Assembly: GCA_015039365.1 (NCBI GenBank)
Contig: WION01000097.1
Location: 102,877-166,876 of the forward strand
Direction of reading: 5' to 3'
DNA length: 64,000 bases
Origin: Amanita rubescens
Taxonomy: Eukaryota; Basidiomycota; Agaricomycetes; Agaricales; Amanitaceae
The position numbers and the translations under genes are program-made. Below the pieces are notes generated by a model. The model ran no database searches. It was not told the DNA's origin and saw nothing but the letters and a program-made list of their open reading frames with translations. This document shows positions 22,700 through 35,236 of the stretch, in pieces (position 1 is the first letter of the stretch; each line of letters begins with the position of its first letter).

Positions 22700-25600
22700 C
22701 TATGCAGTACAAACGAAGCTTAGCGTTGGCATTAGACGAGGAAAAAGGGACGTACATATCCTTGCTTGCCAGTCTCCGCTTCCTGTAGCAAGCAGCCCTC
22801 CCATCGGACTCAGGCCAACGGAAATAACCGAGTTCTTGTGGCCCTGAAGCATACACTGCACCGCTGCCGATCTGGTGTCCCAGAACTGGACTCCGCGGTC
22901 TTCGGAACCTGAGACGACCCATCTCCCATCGTGCGAAATGGCAACGGAAAGAACATAGTCCTGCAATCTCTAGATAAGCCCACCTGGCCTACCAACGAAG
23001 GAAAACAAACAGGTGGAAAGTACCTTGTGTCCAATGAAATTCATCGTGCATGGGCTGCCCTCTTTACCATCTATCTTCATGACCGTGCCTTGTCCCGAAG
23101 TCCCAGGACCTGTTGTACTGCCTCCAGGGCCACCCTTTCTGTTGGCGTCGGACATACTCAACCTACCCACATCCCAGAACTTCAAGGTTCTGTCCAAGCT
23201 ACCACTGACAAGTCCTTTGTCGTCGGGAGTAAATGCGACGCTGTACACGCTGTCTCGGTGCCCCTCTAGCCGCTCAACGAGAGCACCCGTCTCCACGTCC
23301 CACATCCGGACGACAGTGTCTAGAGAGCCAGCAGCGACGAACCGTCCGTTTGGGGAGATGGAAACAGAGGTGACTCCAGAATCATTGTTCAGTGATTCGG
23401 GATCAGTCAGGACCTTAGCACACCGTTATTTGATACTGAAAAACGAAGTGAATGAGCAACCAACTTTGGGTGGAGACTCGAGGCTGCTCATATCCCAGAT
23501 TCTGACTGTCTTATCGCCCGACCCGGACACGAGCACGCGTCCATCGGGAGAAAATTCCAACGAATAAATCTCGTGTTGGTGTCCGTCGAGCACTCGGGGA
23601 TTCCCTTTCTTTGCGATGTGCCAGATCTGCCAGATCCTACCTTAAGCCTGCGCGAGTGACACAGACTAACTATACATACCCGAATTTTCTTGTCCTCGGC
23701 ACCGGTCGCAAGTAATTTGCCATCTGGACTGAAACACACACTCCGGATGTACAGGTCGCCCTCCTGACCGTGAGTTAGAGCACTGCAAGTTGGTTTAGAT
23801 AAATCTAAACATCATGAGCGAGCGACTGACCAAATCTTGGTGCCCGTCTTAGTATTGAAGACCTGCGCGGTCCTGTTACATCCCGTGGCTAAGTACTCGC
23901 CATCCGGCGAGAACCTAACGCAACACACGACACTGCAACACTATTAAACATCCGCCCCTTCCAGATAAAAACTCAGAAACACCTCTCGTGCATTAATTTG
24001 TGTACCAATTGTATATCCAGTACTCTCTTGACCTTTGGATTGAAAACGGCATACCAGTCGGAACCCTCCCTCCTGTATTCATCTGGTACGGTAAAGATAT
24101 TTGAGCCGTCAATGAACGCGCCTGCAACAGCGTCCGGTGAGCAAGGGATGAACGAAATCATGGTTATTCACACCTTGCAGAGGTCGCGGGAGAGCCTCAA
24201 TCCTACTAGGAGGGATATCAGCTACCGTATTTTCGCGGTTCCTCTCTTTTTCACGTTTGCGTTTGCGTTCATGACCTCTTTCCTTGTCACGATTCTTATC
24301 CATCTGAGCAGGGGTCCGTTCTCGTGTCCTTTTCCTCTCCCTTTTCGGTAAAGCGGAATTGGAAGGCGTCGACATTATTGGATTAGGTGACCCCATCACA
24401 TTGTCTTTCAGCTGCTGAGATGATACGCAACAGAAAAACATTAGGAAAGTATTGTCTACAAAATAAACAAGTTTGCGCACTGTGGTACTGGATGTTAACG
24501 GTTGCGATGATAACCTTCGCAGCATTTCGTAGTAGAACGGATTTCTGGCATTGGTTGGGATAAACGCAGATTGGTATAGAGCCATCATTCTCTCCTTGGC
24601 ATCTTTCATATTTGGTCGTTCCGACGGTTTCCTTTCCCAGCAGTGCTGAATCACATCCCACGCACCATCACTCAAAGGCGGTTCATCTAGTCGAGAAGGA
24701 AGTATGCCTCGAAAGATGAGCGCCCAAATTTGAGTGTCCTGTTTACCAACAAAAGGTATGCTATCATAATAAATCTAGGCGATTGAGCAAGACCATCAGC
24801 AATTTAATACGACTCACTTCATAATAAACACATCCAAATGCATAGACGTCCGACATTTGAGTTCTGGCTGGAGTATCGTTAGATAAGTCATCTTCGTTCC
24901 CCGAGAGCCCAAATAACTCTGGAGCTGCAAAGTTGAGATGTAGCGCTCCTGATCGGGTATTTGTAGCTTCAGAAAGTCGCGTCAGCCCAAAGTCCGCGAT
25001 TTGCACATGAAGCTTGTCATCCAGGAGGATGTTAGCCTAAAGAAAGGCTCAATGATATGACAAGCAGCAATTAGGTAAAATACCCCGCGGAGGTCGCCAT
25101 GAACTACGCCTTCAGAATGGATGTATTCGATACCATGGGCAAGTTCTAGCATCTTTTACACAGCGTAAGTATATCTAGAAACAGCCAAAGGACGAAAGGT
25201 CATACGCGTTCCTCTATGTCGACTATTGAGGGATTTGCTTTCTTCCGCCATTGTGCCAGAGTGCCGTTCTTCATATAAGGTGAGACAAGGAAGAATTGTG
25301 ATGCACATTCATCTTCATGGATTCCTAGAAATGGTAAAACAAGGTTGTGATCGAGGGATCGCCACATTAGCGCCTCTCGACAGAATGCCTGTGCAACCCA
25401 AAATCAATGAACGGAAGTATATATCAAAATAGGCAACGTACGACTCCGTTATCAGTTTTGTATAGCAATTTCAGCGCAACGGCTTTCCCACTCAGTTCCC
25501 CTTTCAGAATTTGCCCGAAACCACCACCGCCAATGTATTCCCGATTGACTGGCATGCTGACTCCAGTCACGAATAAAGAACTTGGTATGATGGGCATCTT

Positions 25601-25947
25601 TGATATGATTTTGAACATTAACCGCCTCGCCCGTTGGTTGATGTCCATAGTTGCATTCGGACTTGATAACCAACGATTGCGAAGTAGATGAAGCATGAAA
25701 TCCAGCAAATTCTTCGCGTCTTCAGCGTGTTTCAGCTGTCCCACTACGCTGACATAGTCTTCCCTCAACAATAGCTTGCATATCAGCTCTACAATTGCCG
25801 CGTCTGCGCTAGGTGTGGTGGAAGATCCAGGCTATGGGAACTTATTTAAGCCGAGTGCAGTCTGTGCGTTACAATATTGCGTACCTGTTTATCGTTGAGT
25901 ATAGAGAATAGCCATGAGAGGGTATCGTGTTCGGAATCGTGCTGCAT
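22700..25947 (-). CDS. TKL protein kinase fused to Tup1-type WD40 propeller
   Basis: The start is [17 protein letters not shown]. After a helical N-terminus comes a kinase domain: glycine loop [19 protein letters not shown] lysine, HGDLRGANILLDD catalytic loop, [22 protein letters not shown] and [11 protein letters not shown] splice (24420-24480) leads to an Arg/Lys/Glu-rich, NLS-like linker ending [12 protein letters not shown]. An intron of about 55 nt (near 24125-24180, GTGTGA..TTGCAG, phase 1) joins in frame to [19 protein letters not shown] and the Tup1 core: [89 protein letters not shown] and [12 protein letters not shown]. All seven blades are present. The Tup1 N-terminal coiled coil is absent and replaced by the kinase. 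Prediction: a nuclear kinase with a repressor-type interaction surface. Confidence 0.8.
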
Positions 25948-26596
25948 GGATATCTCTTCCGTTCCGCCCTAATTTGGCTTGGACTAGAGCACCCTTAAGG
26001 CACAGCTTGATAGAAGCTGCGAAAGGTTTCAGGCTTGATCGTGTGAATGGGAAAAGGCTGTCGCACTGGCGCCATTAAATTTAGAGCTGTCATACGGCTC
26101 GTGCTGTTCAAGTTAATAATAGTAAGGGCCAAATTGAAGGCCTAAACTTACTTGGCTGAGAAAACAGCTAGTAACAGTGCTTTTGAAGACAGTTTCCGGA
26201 CAAGCGGATGTGGGCGTGGGCTCACTGCAAGTATGAGCAGGAACGAGGTGGTAGTTCTGGAGTGGGTTTGTTGAACCTCAATCATCATATGGTAAGATAA
26301 AGATAGATACACCTAAATCTAGGACACACGTCTCCTCCTCACGCGTCACGCGTCACGCTTCGTCTGACTACTTTCTACACAGATCGACTATAAGTATACT
26401 AATGGCGGGGTTGACGCGATATAGGCAGGCAGATTCTTCGTCCTCTGTGCGTCCTTGTTGCCCGTTCGTTCTGCTTCGGTTAGGATAAACTACCAAAGGC
26501 GGATCATCATCAAAGTTGGACCGTTTACTTCAATATACAATCGCGTCTGCGAGCTTGTATGGACAAGAATCATTTTCTTCTAGCTGCAGTGACCTA
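25948..26596. other. Promoter region of kinase-Tup1 and 3' flank of dehydratase
   Basis: No gene seen. It contains the right-hand end of the roughly 4 kb segment absent from copy 1 (junction about 26578). Confidence 0.4.
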
Positions 26597-28708
26597 TTAC
26601 GCCTGCTGTGCTCTTCTTCCCACCCAATAAGAACCGTTTGGCCACTCGAACTCTGCAATGCTCGTCTTATGCATCTCAATACTGATTCAATGTCTTCTTA
26701 ACCAGTAAAATCACAACATAAGAGGGAACGCACCTGTAACCCTCATTAGGATTCGAAGGAACATTGTATCTTCCCTTTGTATTAATAGAGCACGGATAGA
26801 GAAAGTGTTCGTGCAAATGGTCGACATATTCGAGGACGTTTCGCTCCATTGTGCCAGAAATAGCGATGTAGTCAATCAGACTAACAAAACTCATAAAGCT
26901 GAGCCAGGTGTAGATAAATAGGTTTCTCACCTGAGATGTATTACATATTCGCACAAGCCTACGCCGCCTGCGTGAGGGCATACCAAAACACCGAATCTAA
27001 ATCGTATCGTACACCATTAGATCCGCCGTATCATACGGGTTAAACTTACTTGGCAGCCATGAGCAACACACTCAAAACCTCACTTACCCCCGCCAATCTG
27101 CACGAATCAATCTGACATACATCGATCGCTTCAGCTTGAAGCAGCTGCTTGAAGACTATTCGATTATGCGCATGTTCACCGGTGGCCACTCCGATACCAT
27201 GGGGTTTGAGAGCTTTACGAATAGTGGCGTGGCCTAGGATATCATCAGGCGCAGTTGGCTCTTCGATGAACCTGATGACCCCTATTCAACGCACAGAATA
27301 CTCGCGAAAAAGAACTCAACTCACCAGGGCTTTATTTCTTTCAATTTGGCTACATACTCGATCGCCTGGGGAACATCCCAGACTTGATTGGCATCAATCA
27401 TCAAGACTGACCCCGTTGGCCCAGTGTTCTTTCCTCGAAGCTCCTCGCTCTTGGGATCCCGAGGCATCGCAGAAGGTGGCAGATACTGAGGATCGTCGAT
27501 GATAGACCGAATGAGTTTGCCGCGGCGCAAATCGTCTTCAACGTTGGCGCCGACTTTCATCTTGAAGTGGTTGAATCCGCCAGCGATTGCTTCCCTGGTA
27601 AGACGAACGATTTTTTCATCGCTGTAACCTGCGGAATGAATTAGAATACTGATGTAGTGTATGATGTGCCGTATCGTACCTAGCCATCCAGCAGATGTAA
27701 CATATGCTGGATATCTGTGATCGCGAATAGTATCATTATGTGAGATTTACGGGAAAATAGCTTGCGTACCCGATCTCTCTGACTTTGGCTTCCCGCTCCT
27801 TCTTCCCTGCTTCTTTTTCTCTAAGCAACTGCAACGCTTCTTCCTTCGTGATAGCATCTGTAATATACTTAAAAGTCGTCGAACGGACGATCCCTTCCTG
27901 TTCACTCAGCATTGATCAACATACATTTAAACACTGGAAAAACTGAAACCAACGCACGGGTGTCATATCCACGATTAACTTCCACAGGGGTTTCTTCCTC
28001 GATCGCGCATACATATCCCAAAGCGCGTTATCCACCGCCGCAGATGCGATGTGTATCACGCCTTTCTCCGGGCCGATCCTTTGCACTGAAGTATTAGTCT
28101 CCCTCATTGTCGAATCAAAATAAATACGAATGCTCACCATCTCAACTGAGCATCCGCCATCAAATAATCCCAAGCCTTCCCCATATCGGCAAAAAGTTCT
28201 TCGGTATCTTTCCCGACAAGCCTGTTCGCAACATCTTTGATTGCATGGCAGACCTACATGCCGTGAGCAGGTAAGTAAGACAAGATGTGTCGACGTGCTC
28301 ACAATGTCATTCCCACGTCCAGTAGTAAATGTCATTCCATACCCAACGAGATCCGCAGTGTCGGTGAACAGCGTAACGTATGCAGCAGAGTAATCACAAT
28401 CGGTATTCCTGTGTAAAGCATAGATAAGGGTGTTGATCGCATTTGCGCGCGTTACTTACATTGCATCCGTTCCATCACCCGTCAAGGACGTTGGGAATCG
28501 AACATCTGGTTCAGTTGGGGTCAGAGAGGAGTATTTATCTTGCCAAAAAATATACCATGCGTTTCGTATCGAGTAATCTTTGGCATTAGTGTTTGTGTGA
28601 GAAGTAAAGAAGTGAAGCATGGTTGATATTATAAATGTCCCACTGCCAGTGCGCAGACATGAGAGTCGGGCCGGCGGATCAATCGATAGCCGATAGCCGC
28701 GGCTCCGC
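26580..28708 (-). repeat. Duplicated block, dehydratase part, copy A (complete)
   Basis: The complete counterpart of 14585-15575. Upstream similarity continues past the start codon for about 120 bp and ends at the TAGCCGCGGCT motif near 28694. Confidence 0.8.
26597..28586 (-). CDS. L-fuconate dehydratase-like enolase-superfamily enzyme (ENOSF1-like)
   Basis: Enolase-superfamily dehydratases remove water from sugar acids. The ENOSF1 group acts on L-fuconate and related acids. Spliced exons give [76 protein letters not shown], then [12 protein letters not shown] (catalytic KxK), [38 protein letters not shown] (metal ligands Asp, Glu, Glu), IDSCRLAG, and the C-terminal [19 protein letters not shown] and [10 protein letters not shown]. 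All catalytic positions are intact. There are about ten introns, e.g. 28530-28573, 28435-28490, 27255-27310 and 26675-26730. It is convergent with the SDR in the block, as expected for a small catabolic pair. Copy B at 14602 is dead. Confidence 0.9.
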
Positions 28709-29085
28709 TAAACTTAAAAGTGTTACTACTGCTACTCAAAGTACTCAACCACCAACGGTACCGCAAGTACGTACTATGCAAATGTGCCATCTGGAACTAC
28801 ATATGGCTTAGGTACACCAGTAAAAACAAACGACACGATTTAGGAAGAAATACTACTATGCCATCTCGGAGACAATGACTCGCGAAAAGTTATCATTATA
28901 CATTTTCATAGGTGCGGCTATCCACACTGCACAGCTTCCCGTGAAATGAAAACAAGGAAAGCATTAGCGTCGATGTTTAATATGCACGTTCACTCAGTGC
29001 ACGTTCCCACTTCCCAGTATGGCAGCATGAAGCATTCATAGCCTTTTCTCATTCGCACGGTTAAGTGCTAAAGTCCGTCAAACCA
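28709..29085. other. Intergenic between dehydratase and second kinase
   Basis: This region sits between two divergent genes. I see no open frame or repeat worth listing. Confidence 0.4.
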
Positions 29086-31942
29086 ATGCAGCATGATCCT
29101 AACAGTAATACCCTCACATGGCTGCTCTCTAGGCTACAGGTGCGTCGCATCATGCGGAATACACTTGGCCTAAGCCTATCGCATAGCTCGGATCTTCCGT
29201 ACACGACGCGACGACTGTCGATCTTCTGCGCAAGCTCCTATCCAAGGAAGACTACGTTAACATAGCTGGAGAACTGAAACATGCCTCAGATGCCAAGAAT
29301 CTGCTGGATTTCATGCTTCATTCGCTTCATGAGCGATGCTTATCAAGTCCGGATACAGCCATACACTTGAACCGGCGAGCAAGACGATTGATGATTAAAA
29401 TTGTATCCAAGATGCCCGTGATGCCAAGTTCTCTATTCGTTACTGGGGTCAATGTGCCAGCCAACCGGGAATACATCGGCGGTGGTGGTTTCGGGCACAT
29501 TCTCAAGGGTGAACTGAGGGGGGAAGCCGTTGCGCTAAAAGTATTATATAAAACTGATAACGATGTTGTATGTTTCTCATTTCGATGATATACCGCCGTC
29601 CATTGATCTCGGGTCCCACAGGCTTTCTGCAGAGAGGCACTGATGTGGCGATCCCTCGATCACAATCTTGTCCTGCCATTTTTAGGAATCCATGAAGATG
29701 AATCAGCATCACAGTTCTTTCTTGTCTCACCGTACATGAAGAATGGCACTCTAGCACAATGGCGGAAGAAAGAAAATCCATCAGTAGTCCACATAGAGGA
29801 ACGCGTACGACCTTCCCTTCTTCGCCTGTTTGTGGATACTCACTCCACGTGAAAGATGCTAGAACTTGCCCATGGCATCGAATATATCCATTCAGAAGGC
29901 ATAGTTCATGGCGATCTTCGCGGGGTATTTTTCCCTTGTCCCATATGTTGTATTATTCAGTCTTTTTTTCAGGCTAACATCCTTCTGGATGACGAGCTTC
30001 ATGTTCAAATCGCGGACTTTGGATTGACGCGACTCTCTGAAGCTACGAATACCCAATCAGGAGCACTACATCTCAACTTTGCCGCCCCAGAGTTATTCGG
30101 ATTCTCGGATAACGATGACTCCACCAATGACACTCCTGCCAGAACACAAATGTCGGACGTCTATGCATTTGGATGTGTTTACTATGAAGTGGGTAATAAT
30201 AAACACGTCTATATGTTGTTGCTAAATTGCCCAGATCCATTTCGATAGTAGACCTTTTGCCGGTAAACATGACATACAAATTTGGACTCTCATCTCTCGA
30301 GGCATACTCCCTCCTCTACTACATGAACCGCCTTTGAGTGATGAAGCGTGGGACATGATTCAGCGCTGCTGGATAAGGAAACCGGAGGAACGACCCAGAA
30401 TAGAAGATGTCGCGCAAAGAATGATGGCTCTATACCAATCCGCGATTACCCCAACCAATGCTCGAAATCTGTTCTACTCCGAAATGCTACGAAAATTATC
30501 ATTGCCACCGTTAACATCCAACACGGTGTGCAGACTAAGTTCTTCTGTAGACAATACTTTCCTAACCCTGCGTACCATCAAAGCAGCTGAAAAACAATGC
30601 GAGGAAGAGAGCGGGGAAGGTGATTTGGCCGGAGATGTACTTTTTTTCCCTTGCAAAGTACAACGAGGATGTTATGACCTACGTACACCAGTTAGCCCCT
30701 CATTACCCCGGCTCTCTGCCTTCGCTTAAACATGGAATAGGGCCACCTCCTTGCCCTTGAGTCGTGATGAATATCTCGCCGACCTTGGTACCCAAACCGT
30801 GCCAGAACAGGTGCATGTCGATCCTTCGTTTCTGTTAGAAACCTGACTTCAATAATCCATAGTTTGAAAGTTACATTGAACCCATTTTACAGGTCTACCA
30901 GGACATGCAAAGTCATTGTACCAATTACGAAAGGAAGACTCACCCATTGATCATTCGCTTGGCACTCAGCATCGCCGGTTATTCCTCAAATGTTAAGATT
31001 TCTTATGTCTTCAATGTTCCACGGTAACTTATGCTTTCAAGGGGGACTACTCAGCAATATGTAACGATATCAAGAAAATGGAGGCTGGAAGTTCTCAAGA
31101 AGCGCTTAAATTAAATCGCAACATCAAGACGATTACCGAGTTCATAAATGACTCGCGTGATGCAAAGGACAAGCTCAAAGCTTTTGAAGTTGAGACTTCG
31201 CAAGATTTTATCGCAGCCGATGAGAAAACGAAAAAACTCGACGCTGTGGTCAGGGTCTACGAAGGTGAGTTTCTATCCCCCGTTTATGCCCCTCCCTGAT
31301 CTTCATTAACGTACTTTTTCCAGAGGACATCACGAAAGAGTTCGACTCGATTGAAGGCACCAAGCGGATTATTGATATACCTTCAAACGCCTTCAACCAG
31401 TTCTTCGCTCGACGTGCGGCCCGGAAGCAGGCAGAGGCCAGTCAGTCGGTGCTGGGTCACCTGACTGAGGTCAAGGAGAATGGTGATGCGATGAAGGTGC
31501 CGTGCATGGTAACGCTTCCCAACTAGGGTTAAACCGCACACTTAGGTAAACCTGCAAGAAATCCGAGATCTAGCAGATAACGCGCAAAAGGCCATTGAAG
31601 CATTGATTGGTCCCGTTTCTTTCTGTATTAAGTGGCATGTGGTCTCTGACTTTGTGCTTTGACACAGGCGGACTCGAGAATGTCTCGGAACAACTGGAAG
31701 ACATTAAGAAGATCGTATTGAATACCGATCTGCGAAAAGCAAGAGGCTTCGTCGTTGAGTTCCTTGAGTCAAACCTTCTCGAGCGGTGGAAGGCCGTCGG
31801 CGAGCTAGGTACGTTCGTGACTCCTGTCCTCAACTGGGCTTACCGAGCGTGGCAGCGAGGGAGTTTGTGCTCGACGCTCATCTGTCTTGAGAGAAGGACA
31901 TGTGATCGAGTTATCAGGATAAAGGCGTTCATCGTTGCTTGA
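29086..31942 (+). CDS. TKL protein kinase (paralog) with a C-terminal helical module
   Basis: This paralog of the kinase at 25947 starts MQHDPNSNTLTWLLSRL and has the same exon layout. It carries the glycine loop GGGGFGHILKG, VALKVLYK, VHGDLRG, NILLDDELH, DFGLTRL and CWIRKPEERP. Near 30190-30260 the usual splice does not restore frame because the sister gene's CAG acceptor is CAT here, so the gene may be damaged. Phase-0 splices near 30527-30585 and 30620-30659 link the kinase to a frame reading EDVMTYVHQLAPHYPGS. A one-base break near 30765 separates this from SRDEYLADLGTQTVPEQ. From there to 31942 spliced exons encode about 250 residues, almost all helical (THPLIIRLALSIAG, NRNIKTITEFINDSRDA, ENVSEQLEDIKKIV). 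No WD40 is present. The tail could instead be a separate downstream gene. Its family is unknown to me. Confidence 0.6.
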
Positions 31943-32577
31943 TATTCCACTTGTTCCCTGTCAGCTTTTCACATGTCAGCTCATCGTTCTCCACATGTAT
32001 CCAACACATACCCTTGTTCTAAGTTCAATTACGGGACTCGTTTGCTTTTAACTTCGGGGTCTTACTTTAGGCGCTGTACACAGTTAACCCCATTAAGCTA
32101 TTACTATTAGAAGATAACAACATTGTACTGGTATCAATGGGTCGTGACTGATCATTACTGTGATGGTAACTTCATTAATATATAGGTATTTCTACACCAG
32201 ATAAGCATCGCTAAAGCCGACTGAGACCTTTCTCGATTTAACTATGTGTTATATTCGATCAGGTTGATGAGGAAGCAACGAAGGAATGCCAGGTGATGAG
32301 GTTAGCTCCAGTGTTACCATAGGTCCATACTAGTACAGCTATCGGCTTTTCCCGCACGGCGTTGAAAGAGTCTCATCTCTCATCTCTTGTCTCTGTTGCC
32401 CTCCTCTGCCTAACAGAATTTCTTTTTTTTCCACACCCTTTCCTTGGACAGCAAGCATACTTATCCCTGAGCCGCATTTCCCCATGGTGCCGCAGCCAGC
32501 GGAACGCGCACAACCGCCGACAAGCAAAAACGTAAATCGACCAATCTCGAGCTTAATAATCGAGCCTTCCTTCGATC
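31943..32577. other. Intergenic, promoter of FunK1
   Basis: I find no gene in these 630 bp. Pyrimidine-rich runs near 32380-32440 are typical of fungal promoters. Confidence 0.4.
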
Positions 32578-35151
32578 ATGTCCGACATCGTACCCGGCAA
32601 CATAGCCAACGACGACTCACCAAGGAGGACGGGGGGTAACAAGGCTGCTCCACTCCACATGAACGACGTCCTTCGCCACTTTATTGAACAGCGACTAGTC
32701 AAGGGAGACTTCTGTATCCAACTGCACGAGGAACAGCCGCCGGTTCAACTTACACCAGCTGGCACGATGTCGATGTTCCGGAGACCGCCTATTGAATCCG
32801 CATGGACTTCGCTCAACGAGAGCCTCAAATCGACCTCAATATATAAGCCGCTCTGCAGGTTCCTGAACTTGCTCACAGACAGACAGTTATTGTTTATCCC
32901 CTGGGATTACAATACTGCAGGCGATGAGGGAGAACTGCTTCGACAGGATATTATCGTCGTCAATGCTCAGCCTGAGGAAGTAGATCATTTCCTCAATGGT
33001 AAACTGGGCTTGGATGCGCTTCCAAACCGGTTTCGCCTCGCCAGTAAGAATGAATCAAGGATTTATTACTCCGATATTCAAATGGTTGGCGAAGTCAAGG
33101 TTTCCAATGCGCCTGAGGATTCATCCGTTTCGTTCGATCACGCTACACAAATATTGAAATATCTGTTCACTGTCTCGCGCTACCAACCACAGCATGCCTT
33201 CCACATTGGCTTCCTTGCTTACCGCGATGGTTTTTATATCATTCGTTACTTTCCGGACAAAGCCTTCTTTTCGCAACTATACAAGTGGGAAGATAAACAG
33301 GCCGCATGGGACGCTTTGCGGGCTGCAGTAGCTGGCGTGAAGGACCGCCCTTTCACGACAAATCAATTTACGTCGATCGAGTCAACAAATCGTCAGAGTC
33401 GGGCGCGTTTGCAGTTTAACCGTTCGGGCGACTTCACCAGCTCCGACGCCCAAGTTTATCAACTATTTGACCTTCACCGAGGAGACGGTTGGCACCGCAA
33501 CGCTTATGTCGGCATCGGATTTCGCTCTGAGAAGGATTGGAAGATAATAAAGCATTACTGGCATGATACGGGCCGACGCTTCAACGAACTGGAAGTTTTC
33601 GAAAAGATCCATGAGCTGTCAAAGCAAAAGCGATGTATGGCGGGCATTGTCAAAGTAGACTTGGATGAATCTGGGTTATTGGACATTGATGAAACGCCCA
33701 CTCCAACACGTGGAATAGAGCGACAAGGCGTACTTATTGTTATGAAAACCCTCGGAATGGCGCTTGCGTCATGTACATCGGTTATGAATTTTTTCAAGGT
33801 GATGTACGATCTAGTTGAGGGTAAATGTTCATTTTTTTCGTATACAGCTCTCATGAGGTTCACTGTTGTGGTTAGTCCATCGGATGCTCGTCGAAGATCA
33901 TGAAATTCTTCATCGTGATATCAGCTGGACAAATGTGCTGATTGATGTTACTCATTCAGACAATAGTAAGCACGATGATTTTTGCGGTCGTCCCTTCATC
34001 GATGCCGTCCTGGGCATTGAGTAAGTTCCTCGTGTTGCTGTAATAAGATCCTAGACTTGGGTTCAATGCAGGGAAAAAGAAAGGAAAGTGCATGCAACGT
34101 TATCGGATTTCGATTGCGCGCAGATCCTCAACAGTTTGAAGCAACGTGATTCGGATCAGACGATAGGTGAAATTACGGTATGTAATGTATCACTCCACTA
34201 GATATAGGCTTATTGTTTCAAAAGGGAACACCCATGTTTACAGCGAGGGCACTCAGTTTGGCACCAGCACGGGTCAATCTCTTGCCTAAGGACTTTGAAG
34301 AGGCCTGCACCGGCGTGTTTCCGAATGGTTCCACTGGCGTTACTCAGCGTCAGGGAGAAGTATCTGCCTTCATTTCCGCCGTCAAACAGTTTGGAAACAA
34401 ACGGCGTAAACTGGAGTATGTGAAACATGCGCCAATGCATGACGCCGAATCCATCTTTTGGCTTATCGTGCTATTCTTTCTCCGAGCTTGCCCAAAGGAT
34501 TACGATCCCAAGGATGATCCCAACGAGCGTCACCGTCGGGAAAGCCGCACCAAGACCTTCAAAGGTTTAGCGAGTAGCGACGTCAACGCAGACGCGGATA
34601 CTAGGAGTATTCCCAGAGTAGATGCGCTTCCTCCTCAACTTCATTGCTTTTTTGAAATGATCTCTCTCTTGGAACGGTACTTTCTCCAAGCCTGGGATAT
34701 CTTGACAATAATCGAAGGACATCCCTTCCACGCTCACAACGCTCTTCAATCCGTCCTGTTAAACGAAATCCATAAACTTCAAGCCCGTAACGACGAAATA
34801 GAGATAAACTCTGCTCCCCTAGGAGTCGACAATGTTTATGCATTGGTACCAAATTCCAGTTCTTATCTTAGTTCGAAAAGAGTAGCCCTCAGTGGTGACG
34901 AAGACAATGCAAGAGCGCGAAAGATGGCAGACAATGTGGCTCAGAGTAAGGCCCCTACCAGCGTTGCGGGTAGGGCAGACAACCAAGCGACGAGCAGTAC
35001 CATTTCTTTGCCCGAATTCATCGCAAATGCTATCGACCGCGATCACCAGAGCAAATCGTGGTTCATGGGTGACAAAGGATATGTCGACTATCCGTTTACG
35101 CAAGCAGGACCTGAGCTGACGAAGAAAGTGTTGGGGAATAGGAGACAGTAA
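32578..35151 (+). CDS. FunK1 fungal-specific protein kinase
   Basis: FunK1 kinases are an expanded family of multicellular basidiomycetes with unknown substrates. A long first exon (32578 to about 33820) starts MSDIVPGNIANDD and contains VNAQPEEVDHFLNGKLGL, IQMVGEVKV, FDHATQILKYLFTVSRYQP, IGFLAYRDGFYIIRYF and VLIVMKTLGM. An intron leads to a catalytic loop HRMLVEDHEILHRDISWTNV, the FunK1 form of HRDxxxxN. The next exon has ATLSDFDCAQIL, the DFG equivalent as DFD. The last exon has GTPMFTARAL, then PMHDAESIFWLIVLFFL. The C-terminal part includes a Ser/Thr-rich segment and ends KVLGNRRQ. Introns lie near 33820-33858, 34023-34073 and 34179-34225. Length, about 800 residues, is normal. Confidence 0.88.
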
Positions 35152-35236
35152 AACAGTAGAATCGTCTCGGAGGATGTGGTCAGACCAATAAATTTGTGTC
35201 TTTTTTGAATGCCGTCAATCCTACAAGTAACGATTA

